Shown here: positions 17,962-28,455 of the stretch, piece by piece
How the letters are laid out: the number at the start of each line of letters is the position of its first letter
Position numbering within the stretch: position 1 is the first letter of the stretch
Origin: Limosilactobacillus reuteri
GTDB taxonomy: Bacteria > Bacillota > Bacilli > Lactobacillales > Lactobacillaceae
Reading direction: 5' to 3'
NCBI RefSeq assembly: GCF_020784725.1
Contig: NZ_JAJGTZ010000041.1
Location: forward strand, 1 to 63,610
DNA length: 63,610 nucleotides
The notes under the pieces: model-generated
What the model was told of the DNA's origin: nothing
Seen by the model: the letters and a program-made list of their open reading frames with translations, nothing else
Database searches by the model: none
Made by a program: the position numbers and the translations under genes

Positions 17962-19434
17962 ATGAGTTTTTGGAAAACAATTACACGTAAAGAAGACCCG
18001 CGTGTTTATGATAATAAAGACGGTCATTTGGTTCGATCTTTGAAGGTGCGGGACTTTTTAGCTTTAGGTGTTGGAACGATTGTGTCCACTTCCATTTTCA
18101 CTCTTCCTGGTGAAGTGGCCGCAATGCATACTGGACCTTCAGTAGTTATCTCTTTTTTAATTGCTGCGATCGTGGCCGGGCTAGTTGCCTTCGCCTATGC
18201 AGAAATGGCTGCTGCAATGCCGTTTGCTGGTTCAGCCTATTCATGGATTAACGTCGTGTTTGGAGAGTTTTTTGGTTGGATCGCTGGTTGGGCACTATTA
18301 GCTGAATACTTTATTGCCTTGGCCTTTGTTGGGTCTGGTCTCTCTGCTAACTTCCGGGCCTTATTTGTTCCACTTGGCTGGAAGCTGCCTGCTTCATTAT
18401 CAAATGCTTTTGGTACAGAAGGCGGAGTTGTTGATCTTGTTTCAGTTGTTGTAATTATTTTAGTAGCTCTCTTAATTTCACGCGGGGTATCACAAGCTGC
18501 TCGTGTTGAAAATCTTCTTGTTATTCTCAAAGTTTTTGCAATTTTACTTTTTATTGTTGTTGGCTTAACCGCTATAAAAGCAAGCAATTTTATGCCATTT
18601 GTTCCACAATACCATGAGACAGCTAATGGTGCATTTGGTGGTTGGCAAGGTATTTATGCCGGGGTATCGATGATTTTCCTTTCTTATATCGGATTTGACT
18701 CAATTGCTGCTAACTCAGCGGAAGCAATTAATCCACAAAAAACGATGCCACGTGGAATCCTTGGTTCCTTAGTAATTGCAGTTGTTCTTTTTATCGCAGT
18801 TAGTCTTGTGTTGATTGGGGTATTACCATATCAACAATATGCTAACAGTGCTGAACCAGTAGGGCTTGCATTACGTGCAGCTCATCATAGTGGTGTAGCA
18901 ACTGTTGTTCAAACAATTGCTGTTCTAGGAATGTTTACCGCCTTGATTGGGATGAGTATGGCTGGTTCGCGGTTGATTTACTCATTTGGTCGTGATGGAA
19001 TGTTACCAGAATGGCTTGGAAAACTTGATGAACATAATCGACCAAACCGAGCACTTTGGACACTTACAATTGGTGCTGTTTTGATCGGTGCTTTCTTCCC
19101 ATTCGCTTTTCTTTCCCAATTGATCTCTGCCGGTACATTGATCGCATTTATGTTTGTTTCACTTGGGATTTATGCGTTACGTCGTCGTGAAGGAAAAGAT
19201 ATTCCAAATCCTTCATTCAAAATGCCGTTCTATCCAGTATTACCAGCTCTTGGTTTTCTTGCTTCATTAACTGTGTTTATGGGATTAGATTACCAGGCAA
19301 AACTTTACGCGGGGATCTGGTTTATCTTTGGCTTAATTATTTACTTTGCTTATGGAATACGTCACTCGTCAATGGCAAAGAAAGAAGATGGACAAAATGT
19401 TAAAAACGAAGCTGAAGCAGGGGAAAACGAATAG
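17962..19434 (+). CDS. APC-family amino acid permease
   Basis: A 490-aa 12-helix permease of the amino acid/polyamine/organocation family. Conserved features are GVGTIVSTSIFTLPG in helix 1 and SYIGFDSIAANSAEAINPQ, typical of the cationic amino acid transporter (CAT/YfnA) branch. The ATG at 17962 has AAAGGAGG 6 nt before it; an ATG at 17956 would be too close. The stop lies inside the next gene, an aminotransferase, so uptake and transamination of the substrate are probably linked. Confidence 0.88.
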   Translation: MSFWKTITRKEDPRVYDNKDGHLVRSLKVRDFLALGVGTIVSTSIFTLPGEVAAMHTGPSVVISFLIAAIVAGLVAFAYAEMAAAMPFAGSAYSWINVVFGEFFGWIAGWALLAEYFIALAFVGSGLSANFRALFVPLGWKLPASLSNAFGTEGGVVDLVSVVVIILVALLISRGVSQAARVENLLVILKVFAILLFIVVGLTAIKASNFMPFVPQYHETANGAFGGWQGIYAGVSMIFLSYIGFDSIAANSAEAINPQKTMPRGILGSLVIAVVLFIAVSLVLIGVLPYQQYANSAEPVGLALRAAHHSGVATVVQTIAVLGMFTALIGMSMAGSRLIYSFGRDGMLPEWLGKLDEHNRPNRALWTLTIGAVLIGAFFPFAFLSQLISAGTLIAFMFVSLGIYALRRREGKDIPNPSFKMPFYPVLPALGFLASLTVFMGLDYQAKLYAGIWFIFGLIIYFAYGIRHSSMAKKEDGQNVKNEAEAGENE

Positions 19435-20758
19435 AGATGTTTTATTAGAAGAAGAAAATGCATTTGCAACTGCTGCCCGGATTAAGTACTACGATATTGT
19501 ATTAGATCATGGACGGGGCGCAACGGTGACTGACATTGAAGGAAATGACTATATTGATTTGCTTGCCAGTGCTAGTTCCACTAATACTGGTCATGCGCAT
19601 CCACGAGTAGTGCAAGCTATTCAAGAACAAGCAGCTAAAATGATTCAGTATACTCCAGCGTACTTTGCTAATTCGCAGGCAGCGCGGTTAGCACCTCGAT
19701 TAGCAGAATTAGCGCCGATAAGTGGACCAGTTGAAATGGTATGGGGTAATTCTGGTTCGGATGCTAATGATGCAATTATTAAATTTGCGCGAGCATATAC
19801 TGGCCGTCAATATATCGTTTCCTTTACCGGGGCCTATCATGGATCAACTTACGGTTCAATGAGCTTGTCAGGTGTTTCATTAAACATGACAAGAAAAATG
19901 GGTCCAATGCTACCGGGCGTAGTAAAGGTACCATTCCCTAGTCCATGGGAACGATTAACTAATGAAAGTGACGAAGCGTTTGTTGAGCGGATGTTTCATC
20001 AATTCATGCTGCCTTTTGAAACTTATTTACCAGTGGATGAAGTAGCTGCAATTCTTATTGAGCCAATTCAGGGTGATGGGGGAATTGTAAAAACTCCGCC
20101 TGCTTATATGCAAAAGGTATATGAGTTTGCTAAAGCTAATGGAATTCTCTTTGCTGTTGATGAAGTTAATCAGGGGATGGGCCGGACCGGTAAGTGGTGG
20201 TCGATCCAGCATTTTGGGATTGAGCCGGATTTGATGTCTGTTGGTAAATCTCTAGCTTCTGGAATGCCGCTCAGTGCAATGATTGGTCGTAAAGAGATTC
20301 TAGAATCATTAGGGGCACCAGCGAATGTTTACACTACAGCCGGTAATCCGATTACGACTGCGGCAGCGAACGCGACCTTGGATGTTATTCAAAATGAGCA
20401 TCTTTTAGAGCGTTCACAACAACTTGGTAAAAAAGCAGCTGACTTCTTTAAGCTTGAACAGCAAAAATATCCCTTTGTGGGTGATGTTCGGATGTACGGG
20501 CTTGATGGTGGTATTGATATCATTGATCCAGCAACAGGAAAAGGTGATACAGAAGCAACAACCAAGTTAATGTATCGCATCTTTGAATTAGGGGCGATTA
20601 TCATTAGCTTACGGGGAAGCATTCTTCGGTTCCAGCCACCATTGGTTATTACAGAAAAGGAATTAGATCAAGCATTTGCGATGATTGATCAAGCATTTGC
20701 GGAATTAGCCGCTGGTAAATTAGCAGCTCCTGCAAATGCAGAAGAGTTGGGTTGGTAA
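19397..20758 (+). CDS. Class III PLP-dependent aminotransferase
   Basis: About 453 aa, related to 4-aminobutyrate and other omega-aminotransferases. The PLP phosphate segment is NSGSDAND, AVDEVNQGMGRTG carries the cofactor Asp, and GKSLASGMPLSA carries the PLP lysine. The start is uncertain: ATG 19397 or 19388, both inside the end of the permease gene, so the genes are translationally coupled. The substrate is unknown; an omega-amino acid brought in by the coupled permease is plausible (inference). Confidence 0.85.
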   Translation: MLKTKLKQGKTNRDVLLEEENAFATAARIKYYDIVLDHGRGATVTDIEGNDYIDLLASASSTNTGHAHPRVVQAIQEQAAKMIQYTPAYFANSQAARLAPRLAELAPISGPVEMVWGNSGSDANDAIIKFARAYTGRQYIVSFTGAYHGSTYGSMSLSGVSLNMTRKMGPMLPGVVKVPFPSPWERLTNESDEAFVERMFHQFMLPFETYLPVDEVAAILIEPIQGDGGIVKTPPAYMQKVYEFAKANGILFAVDEVNQGMGRTGKWWSIQHFGIEPDLMSVGKSLASGMPLSAMIGRKEILESLGAPANVYTTAGNPITTAAANATLDVIQNEHLLERSQQLGKKAADFFKLEQQKYPFVGDVRMYGLDGGIDIIDPATGKGDTEATTKLMYRIFELGAIIISLRGSILRFQPPLVITEKELDQAFAMIDQAFAELAAGKLAAPANAEELGW

Positions 20759-20797
20759 CTCTTGCAATTCAAGACCATCTTCGGGTATACTTTAAGC

Positions 20798-20871
20798 GCC
20801 ATCTTAGCTCAGCTAGGTAGAGCACATCCATGGTAAGGATGAGGTCGGCGGTTCGAACCCGCTAGATGGCT
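20798..20871 (+). tRNA. tRNA-Thr (anticodon GGT)
   Basis: A complete cloverleaf. The acceptor stem is GCCATCT/AGATGGC, the D-arm AGCTCAGCTAGGTAGAGC, the anticodon stem CATCC/GGATG with loop ATGGTAA, and the T-arm GGCGGTTCGAACCCGCT. The loop places GGT at positions 34-36. CCA is not encoded. A terminator follows. Confidence 0.93.
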
Positions 20872-20883
20872 TGTAATAAGTTA

Positions 20884-20926
20884 AAAAGAGATTTAGAAAA
20901 ACAATTTGTTTTTCTAAATCTCTTTT
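20884..20926 (+). terminator. Terminator after tRNA-Thr
   Basis: AAAAGAGATTTAGAAAAAC pairs perfectly with GTTTTTCTAAATCTCTTTT. Confidence 0.88.
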
Positions 20927-21036
20927 CTTCTTTTAATAATATGACTTGCTAGTAATATAATTAGGATTGAAAATATAGCTATGTTAAAATCAAAATTATG
21001 TAGCATTAGCTTAATTGATAAATTGGAGGAAAAGAA

Positions 21037-22206
21037 ATGGAATTTATTGCAGTGTTGGCGGGGTTATTGCTTGCGACACAGATCGTAGCACACTTGTGTC
21101 GTCGCGTTGAGATTCCAGAAGTGATTGGACAAATCCTGGTTGGAATCATTGCAGGACCCGCTGTTTTAGATTGGGTTCATTTAAACTCAATGATGAATGA
21201 ATTTCAAGAAATTGGGGTTATTATCTTGATGTTCATCGCAGGATTGGAGAGCGACCTATCCTTACTAAGGAAATACTTGAAGCCTGCTGTTGTTGTGGCG
21301 TTTTTGGGGGTAATTATTCCCATTGTAATTATGGGGCCGGTAAGTTATATGTTTGGCTTTACTAAGCTTGAATCATTGTTTATCGGGGTTATTTTCGCAA
21401 CAACATCTGTTAGTATTTCAGTTGCAGTATTACGTGAATTTAAGCGCCTGGATAGCCGAGAAGGGGCAACAGTCCTTGGAGCAGCAGTTGCCGATGATAT
21501 TATTGGTGTTATCTTATTAAGTGTGATGATTAGTGTAATCAATGGAAGCAGCAATAGTGGTCATGGTAATGGCCAGCCTTTAGGAATTGTCCTCTTGATG
21601 CAGTTAGTATTCTTTGGTGGAACTTACCTATTGATTCGTTGGTTAGCACCTTACCTGATTCATATGAGTGATCGCCTATTAACAGTTGCTTCAACGTCGG
21701 TAATGGCGATGATTATCTGTTTAGGCATGGCCGCAATTGCTGATTATGTTGGCTTGAGTGGGGCTGTTGGCTCCTTCTTCGCCGGAATTGCTGTGGCTAA
21801 CACCAAGCATAAAGAAGTTGTTGACCGGAGTTTTATTCCAATTGGATATGCAATGTTTATTCCGCTATTCTTTGTCAGTGTAGGCTTGAACATGCGCTTT
21901 GATAATATTGGTGAATCGTTTGTCTTTGTTATTGTAATGACAATCCTTGCATGCTTAACAAAACTGCTTGGATGTGGAGCGGGTGCTAAGCTATCTGGCT
22001 TTAGCATGCCAAGTTCTTATGTTGTCGGTAGTGGGATGGTTGCCCGTGGTGAAATGGGATTGATTACAGCCCAGATTGGTTATGAAGCACATCTTCTTTC
22101 GCCAATGTATTATTCAGATGTAATTACCGTGATTATTATCGCAACTGTATTAGCGCCATTTATTTTAAAGAATGCATTGAAACGATCAGCCAACGAACTT
22201 GAGTAA
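21037..22206 (+). CDS. CPA2-family cation:proton antiporter
   Basis: A 389-aa antiporter of the NapA/KefB type with about 12 helices. AVADDIIGVILL supplies the paired Asp residues of the ion site. There is no C-terminal TrkA-N domain, so it resembles NapA more than KefB/KefC. It probably exchanges Na+ or K+ for H+. The start follows GGAGGAAAAG. The HelD gene begins 9 nt downstream, likely in the same transcript. Confidence 0.88.
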   Translation: MEFIAVLAGLLLATQIVAHLCRRVEIPEVIGQILVGIIAGPAVLDWVHLNSMMNEFQEIGVIILMFIAGLESDLSLLRKYLKPAVVVAFLGVIIPIVIMGPVSYMFGFTKLESLFIGVIFATTSVSISVAVLREFKRLDSREGATVLGAAVADDIIGVILLSVMISVINGSSNSGHGNGQPLGIVLLMQLVFFGGTYLLIRWLAPYLIHMSDRLLTVASTSVMAMIICLGMAAIADYVGLSGAVGSFFAGIAVANTKHKEVVDRSFIPIGYAMFIPLFFVSVGLNMRFDNIGESFVFVIVMTILACLTKLLGCGAGAKLSGFSMPSSYVVGSGMVARGEMGLITAQIGYEAHLLSPMYYSDVITVIIIATVLAPFILKNALKRSANELE

Positions 22207-22215
22207 AGGGGGCTT

Positions 22216-24537
22216 TTGATGGAAAATCATGAACGAGAAACGGAGCAAGCGCGGGTTGATAATGTTGAAAAACAAATTGACCAACAGGTAGCTGCTACCA
22301 CTAAAGCTGTTGAAGATGCTCATCGTGAAACACGGGCAGTTGAACGTAATTATAGTGAAAATGCATCTATTAACCGTTATGAAGTTGATGATATTGCCGA
22401 ATCTCGGTCAATGATTGAACAGCAGCGCCAATTGGTTTCGCGAGCAGCGGAAAGTGAATCAATTCTAAAGCACCAGTTAAGAACTTTAAAAAACTTAAAA
22501 GGATCACCGTATTTTGGACGGATTGACATTCAGGATCCTGGTGAAGATAAAAGTGAAACGCTATACATTGGTACTTCTTCCTTAATGAATGAGGATAAAA
22601 CAGACTTTTTAATTTACGACTGGCGGGCACCGATTTCTGGGGTTTACTATAACGGTACCCTTGGGAAAGTTAATTATGAAACGCCAGCTGGGATACAAAC
22701 CACGGAATTAAAAAAGAAACGCCAATTTACTATTAAGGATGGTAAGATCACTAACATGTTTGATACCAATGAAACGGTTGGTGATGAAGTTTTGCAAGCG
22801 GCTCTTGGAAAGCAAAATGACCAGTATATGCATAATATTGTGGCAACAATTCAAAAAGAACAAAATGATATTATCCGTGATACGCGTAGTGACCTTTTAC
22901 TAGTACAAGGAGTTGCCGGTTCGGGAAAGACCTCAGCGATCCTTCAACGAATTGCATACTTGCTTTATCATAGTCGAACGGAATTGAACGCTGACCAGAT
23001 TGTCCTCTTTAGTCCTAATAATTTATTCAGCCACTACATTTCTGAAGTTTTGCCAAGTCTTGGTGAAAGAAATATGCGGCAAGTAACATTAGAAGGTTTT
23101 ATCCGTCGGCGCTTTGAAGGATTACAAGTAGAAACATTATTTGATCGCTATGAAGAACGGCAACAGCCGGAAAATGCTTCTCATGTTGTTGCTGACTTTA
23201 TTGAAAGTGAATCTTTTATGACGTCAATTGCACGTTATGTTGAGAAAATGACAATTGCTGATTTACAGTTTGCTGATATTCGCTTTAATGGTCAAGTTTT
23301 CTTTTCGGCTGATCATATCAATGATCTTTATAAAGAATTACCATTGAAAATGGCTCCTGCTGATAAGTTAGTTCAATTAAAAAATAAGTTAATTCGTGAA
23401 TTGCAACGGCGGGTTAAAGATGAAGCTAAAAAGGATTGGGTAGCTAAAGAGCTAGATTCACTTGATCTACAACAATTGCACAATCTTTATGGTAAGAAAA
23501 CAATTGATGATTTTAAGGATGAAGATGAACAATATGCTTACCTTTCACGGCGCTTAGCTAAACGACGCTTACGTGTTATTGCAGACGCAATCTATAATAA
23601 TTATTTTCTTGATTTTTATAATCAATATAATAAGTTTTTGCATCAGGTTGAAGTTCCTAAGACAATTAGTCAGCGGGAATGGGCGACAATGATTCTTGCT
23701 TTTCAAGATGAGATTGAATATCATCGGCTAGAATTAATGCATGCGGCCCCTTTGATGTATCTGCGTGATTTGATTTCCGGGACAGGACAAAATCGTTCTT
23801 TTCAATATGTATTTATTGATGAGATGCAAGATTATTCAACAGCGATGTTAATTTACTTAAAACACGCTTTTCCCCAAGCTAAGTTTACGGTCCTCGGTGA
23901 TAGTGAACAGGCTCTTTTTAAGCCGTTGCAGTTACCGGAAGAGCTATTAAATAAACTTAGTGGGGTATTAAAGGCTAAGCGACCTAATCTAATTGCTTTA
24001 CGGCGGAGTTATCGTTCCACAACGGAGATTACTAATTTTGCGAAGGCCTTGTTGCCAGATGGAGATAAGATAATTTCCTTTACTCGCCATGGGAAAAAAC
24101 CACGCTTGTTAGTCCGTTATTCTGATAAAGAGAGTCAGCAAAGTTTGTTAGATGAGACGCTTAAACTAGCTGACGAACATGAAACTGTAGCGATCTTAAC
24201 CAAGAATCAAGAGCAAGCTACTGCTATTTATCAATTACTTCACCGACAAAAGATTGAAAATATTCATCTCCTAGATAAGAATGCAAGTGAATTGCCAAAG
24301 GGGATTTTAATTCTCCCAATTTACTTAGCAAAGGGACTCGAATTCGATGCTGTTCTTGCTGCGGATGTCTCTGCTAAAAACCTAGCTAATACTGATGAAG
24401 TTGGCATGATCTATACAATGGCATCACGAGCAATGCATGAACTGGTACTTTTAAGCAATGGTTCAGTTAGTGATGCAATTAATGAGAAAGCTGGACGTCT
24501 TTTGACAATTGAGTATCAATTACCAAATAAAAATTAA
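22216..24537 (+). CDS. helD: HelD-type RNA polymerase recycling ATPase
   Basis: A 773-aa superfamily 1 (UvrD/Rep-like) ATPase. A charged N-terminal coiled-coil region (1-100) precedes Walker A GVAGSGKTS (about 231-239). Walker B FIDEMQDYS (about 535) and the helicase motif RRSYRST come later, with a split 1A domain. This layout matches HelD, which frees stalled or dormant RNA polymerase from DNA in Firmicutes. True helicase activity is not expected. Ribosome site AAAGGGGG. Confidence 0.88.
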   Translation: MMENHERETEQARVDNVEKQIDQQVAATTKAVEDAHRETRAVERNYSENASINRYEVDDIAESRSMIEQQRQLVSRAAESESILKHQLRTLKNLKGSPYFGRIDIQDPGEDKSETLYIGTSSLMNEDKTDFLIYDWRAPISGVYYNGTLGKVNYETPAGIQTTELKKKRQFTIKDGKITNMFDTNETVGDEVLQAALGKQNDQYMHNIVATIQKEQNDIIRDTRSDLLLVQGVAGSGKTSAILQRIAYLLYHSRTELNADQIVLFSPNNLFSHYISEVLPSLGERNMRQVTLEGFIRRRFEGLQVETLFDRYEERQQPENASHVVADFIESESFMTSIARYVEKMTIADLQFADIRFNGQVFFSADHINDLYKELPLKMAPADKLVQLKNKLIRELQRRVKDEAKKDWVAKELDSLDLQQLHNLYGKKTIDDFKDEDEQYAYLSRRLAKRRLRVIADAIYNNYFLDFYNQYNKFLHQVEVPKTISQREWATMILAFQDEIEYHRLELMHAAPLMYLRDLISGTGQNRSFQYVFIDEMQDYSTAMLIYLKHAFPQAKFTVLGDSEQALFKPLQLPEELLNKLSGVLKAKRPNLIALRRSYRSTTEITNFAKALLPDGDKIISFTRHGKKPRLLVRYSDKESQQSLLDETLKLADEHETVAILTKNQEQATAIYQLLHRQKIENIHLLDKNASELPKGILILPIYLAKGLEFDAVLAADVSAKNLANTDEVGMIYTMASRAMHELVLLSNGSVSDAINEKAGRLLTIEYQLPNKN

Positions 24538-24624
24538 ATTTTTCTATTGATTAAAAACGCTTTCGAGGGATGCTGACTTATGATAAGCTAATGGAGTAGA
24601 TATAGAAAAAGGAGATGCTTCGCC

Positions 24625-25068
24625 ATGGTTAAAGACGAATACACACTTGTACTAGTAAAGCCTGATGGGGTAAAAACTCGTCATATTGGAGATATTATTA
24701 CCCGTATTGAACGGAAAGGGTATAATATTGAAGCTCTTAAGATGATTGATCCATCAGAAGAAAAGCTTCGTCAGCATTATTTTGATAAAGTTGACAAACC
24801 ATTCTTCCCTGAATTATTAGAATACATGACAGAAGGGCCAATTGTAGGAATTGTTGTTTCTGGTACGAATGTAATTCAGGCCATTCATAACATGGCAGGA
24901 GCTACTAACCCTGGTGAAGCTGAATGGGGAACAATTCGTGGTGACTATGGTCGTGAATGGCCTGATGGCAACTTACGAAATATCATTCATACGTCTGATA
25001 ACGTTAATAGTGCTACTCGCGAAATTGGTATTTGGTTCCCAGAATTTGATATTAAAGATAAGCAGTAG
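24625..25068 (+). CDS. ndk: Nucleoside diphosphate kinase
   Basis: A 147-aa enzyme transferring the gamma phosphate between NTPs and NDPs. It has LVKPDGV at the start, the phospho-histidine in NIIHTSDN, and ATREIGIWFPE at the C-terminus. The catalytic loop HTSDN replaces the usual HGSDS and the phosphate-lid region has an unusual WPDG, a variant rather than a loss. AAAAAGGAGA before the ATG. Followed by a bidirectional terminator. Confidence 0.93.
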   Translation: MVKDEYTLVLVKPDGVKTRHIGDIITRIERKGYNIEALKMIDPSEEKLRQHYFDKVDKPFFPELLEYMTEGPIVGIVVSGTNVIQAIHNMAGATNPGEAEWGTIRGDYGREWPDGNLRNIIHTSDNVNSATREIGIWFPEFDIKDKQ

Positions 25069-25073
25069 AAAAT

Positions 25074-25111
25074 AAAAAGACTGAGAGAAAATTTTTTCTC
25101 TCAGTCTTTTT
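25074..25111. terminator. Bidirectional terminator between ndk and the methyltransferase
   Basis: AAAAAGACTGAGAGAAAA pairs with TTTTCTCTCAGTCTTTTT. Confidence 0.9.
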
Positions 25112-26069
25112 ATTTTTCATTTGCCTTTTGTTGACGTTTAATCTTTCGTTGTACTGCTAAGGTATTACGCTCCCAGAAGACTCCATCAGTGTAGCCTTGA
25201 ATGCTAGAATCGTCTTTGGCTTGATTTAGTCGGTACTGTCCCCATGCACAATATAAGAGGCTTTGCTCGATTCCAAGATAGTGGCGATTGAGCTTAGCGG
25301 CAGTTACTAAACTCGAACCGGAACCAGCAAAAGGATCAAAAATGAAGTCATTGGGATTAGAACTGGCAAGAATAATTTTTGCAAGCAATTTCTCGGGTTT
25401 TTGGGTTGGATGACCAGTATTTTCTGGCATTGACCAATACGGAATTGAAATATCATCCCAAAAATTAGAAGGCATTGTATCCCGAAAGTTACCATTTTTA
25501 GTAGCTTGCCAGTCTTTAGCAATCCCATCTTGACGATAAGGAGCTACTACCTGTCGTCGCTGTTTAACTTGGTCGACATTAAAAGTATAATCACTTGGGT
25601 TAGTGGTTAAAAACCAAATATCCTCCATCCCGTTTTTCCAATTTTTCATTGCCCCCCGGCCCTTTTCTCGCTGCCAAGTAATCCGGTTTTGAATTGTAAA
25701 ATTTTTTTCGAGGATCGGTGCTAGGGCCATACTGGTTGCCCAATCAGAAAAAACATAGATACTAGCATTTTCTTTTAATAATGGCTTTAAGAGGTTAATC
25801 CATTTTTGCGTGTAAGTTTGATATTGGCTTGTGGACATTTTTTTAAAGCATAAACCATCATACTGTTTATTAAGGTTGTAAGGAGGGTCAATAAGGGCAA
25901 GATCAATTTGATGTGGTGATAATTTAGTCATTACTTTGAAGGAATCTCCGTTGATAATCTTATCGGATATTGTCTGGAGATTATCAGTAGGTTGAATAAT
26001 TTGATTGAGGAGCTCAGGTGAAGTTTCCTCAAGCGTGAAATCGATTGTTTTATTTCTTTTTGAGCGCAT
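25110..26069 (-). CDS. Orphan DNA (adenine or cytosine-N4) methyltransferase, beta class
   Basis: A 319-aa SAM-dependent amino-methyltransferase. Motif IV LIDPPYNLN comes first (about residue 62) and the SAM motif FDPFAGSGSS near the C-terminus (about 245), which is the beta-class order. DPPY is usual for N6-adenine enzymes. No restriction endonuclease or specificity gene is nearby, so it looks solitary; the target sequence cannot be read from the protein. The start is ATG 26069 with AGGAG 8 nt upstream; a GTG three codons earlier overlaps that site. Confidence 0.87.
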   Translation of the reverse strand: MRSKRNKTIDFTLEETSPELLNQIIQPTDNLQTISDKIINGDSFKVMTKLSPHQIDLALIDPPYNLNKQYDGLCFKKMSTSQYQTYTQKWINLLKPLLKENASIYVFSDWATSMALAPILEKNFTIQNRITWQREKGRGAMKNWKNGMEDIWFLTTNPSDYTFNVDQVKQRRQVVAPYRQDGIAKDWQATKNGNFRDTMPSNFWDDISIPYWSMPENTGHPTQKPEKLLAKIILASSNPNDFIFDPFAGSGSSLVTAAKLNRHYLGIEQSLLYCAWGQYRLNQAKDDSSIQGYTDGVFWERNTLAVQRKIKRQQKANEK

Positions 26070-26126
26070 ATAGACCACTCCTGTTCGACGTTTAATATTA
26101 TTATACTTGTCATGTTCAGGATTGTC

Positions 26127-26156
26127 TTGCCTTTTTAGTAGGAGTTGGATTAAAAT
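26127..26156 (+). promoter_or_regulatory. Candidate promoter of trpS
   Basis: TTGCCT (26127-26132), 18 bp, then TAAAAT (26151-26156), immediately before the T-box leader. Confidence 0.45.
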
Positions 26157-26162
26157 TAAATA

Positions 26163-26326
26163 TATTAAGTAGCGCGAGCCTTAGCGAGGGACGGGTCGGT
26201 GAAAAGGTCCCCAAAGTGCGAAATGGTCACAACAAGATACATAATGAGCGGCAATAATGATTGCAATTTAGGTGGCACCGCGCGAAAAGCGTCCTATTTA
26301 GTGTATATGACTAAGTAGGGCGTTTT
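26163..26326 (+). promoter_or_regulatory. Trp T-box leader of trpS
   Basis: The specifier context is GAAATGGTC with TGG at 26224-26226, matching tRNA-Trp. The T-box core AGGTGGCACCGCG lies at 26270-26282. A terminator stem GCGTCCTATTTAGT/ACTAAGTAGGGCG with TTTT follows (26289-26326). The leader is short for the class. Confidence 0.92.
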
Positions 26327-26335
26327 GTAATTTAG

Positions 26336-27370
<1,035 letters not shown>

Positions 27371-27382
27371 AAATATAAACTA

Positions 27383-27434
27383 AAAAAGCGAGGTTGCTAG
27401 GAAAATAAGTTTTTCCCTGAGCCTCGTTTTTTTT
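27383..27434 (+). terminator. Terminator after trpS
   Basis: An AAAGCGAGG...CCTCGTTT hairpin followed by a long T-run. Confidence 0.8.
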
Positions 27435-27513
27435 CGTGTCTCCCATAGCAGAACATGGTAACATAAAAGAGATGTATTTATACGAAAAATAATTAATTAA
27501 AGCGGAGGTGAAA

Positions 27514-28455
27514 ATGGTGGAAAACCTCGCGATTGTAGACCTCGGCTCAAACTCGGCCCGAATGGCAATAACAGAAATTGCTCCAGATGGACGATTTCGT
27601 GAAATTCGACGTGTAAAAGAAAATACACGTTTATCTGAGGGAATGGGACGAGAAAAAATGTTACAAGAGAGTGCAATTGAACGAACAATTGCGGCTTTAA
27701 AACGATTTAAAAAAATATACCAAGAGATTCCTAATATTAAAGTTCGTGCGATCACAACTGCTGCAGTTCGGCAGGCACGAAATCGTCAAGAGTTTTTGAA
27801 TCGTGTTCAACAAGAAGTCGGTATTCATCTACAAGTTTTATCTGGTAAAAAAGAAGCCTATTATGATTACCTAGGCGTTGTTCGGACATTGCGACTTAAC
27901 CACTGTTTGATTCTAGATGTTGGTGGAGCAAGTTGTGAATTGATATTGGTGCAACAGCGAAAAGCACGTAATTTGATTTCTATTCCGGTGGGAGCTGTTA
28001 ATTTATCAGAACAATACCACTTAAATGGCTATGTTCGCTCGGCAGACCTTTTTCGTGCTCAGGTAGCTATGAATGAACGATTGACTAAGATTCCGTGGTT
28101 ACGATATGCAACGCGTGTTCCGATTGTTTTATTAGGTGGTGCTAACCGAACTTTAGCGCGTATGACTCAATCCTATCATCACCATCACCGCCGAAACGGT
28201 TCGATTCATGGGTATCAGCTTTCTTCACGAGTAGTATTTGCTACTTACCGTGAATTGTTAAATCGTAACTTGGCCCAGCGTAAACGGATGCCTGGTCTAG
28301 AACCGGAACGAGCAGACATTATTATTGGTGGAATGCTGCCTCTTGTAACCCTTTTGCAACGCAACAGTGATGGCCGGGTTATTTTTTCAGAGAGTGGTGT
28401 CCGCGAAGGAATCATCACTGAATATGTAAATCAAAGGAAGCGACACCATGACTGA
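27514..28455 (+). CDS. Ppx/GppA-family phosphatase
   Basis: A 313-aa protein of the ASKHA fold. It has VDLGSNSARMAI at the start and LDVGGASCELI (phosphate-2-like loop). It hydrolyses polyphosphate or pppGpp in the family; at this short length (no C-terminal HD domain) exopolyphosphatase activity is a fair guess. ATG 27514 lies 5 nt after GGAGG; a GTG at 27508 is less likely. It overlaps mvaA by 8 nt. Confidence 0.85.
   Translation: MVENLAIVDLGSNSARMAITEIAPDGRFREIRRVKENTRLSEGMGREKMLQESAIERTIAALKRFKKIYQEIPNIKVRAITTAAVRQARNRQEFLNRVQQEVGIHLQVLSGKKEAYYDYLGVVRTLRLNHCLILDVGGASCELILVQQRKARNLISIPVGAVNLSEQYHLNGYVRSADLFRAQVAMNERLTKIPWLRYATRVPIVLLGGANRTLARMTQSYHHHHRRNGSIHGYQLSSRVVFATYRELLNRNLAQRKRMPGLEPERADIIIGGMLPLVTLLQRNSDGRVIFSESGVREGIITEYVNQRKRHHD

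Noticed and set aside
26163-26326. Terminator only, as trpS leader
   Set aside because: The T-box core and TGG specifier context make a T-box riboswitch the better explanation.
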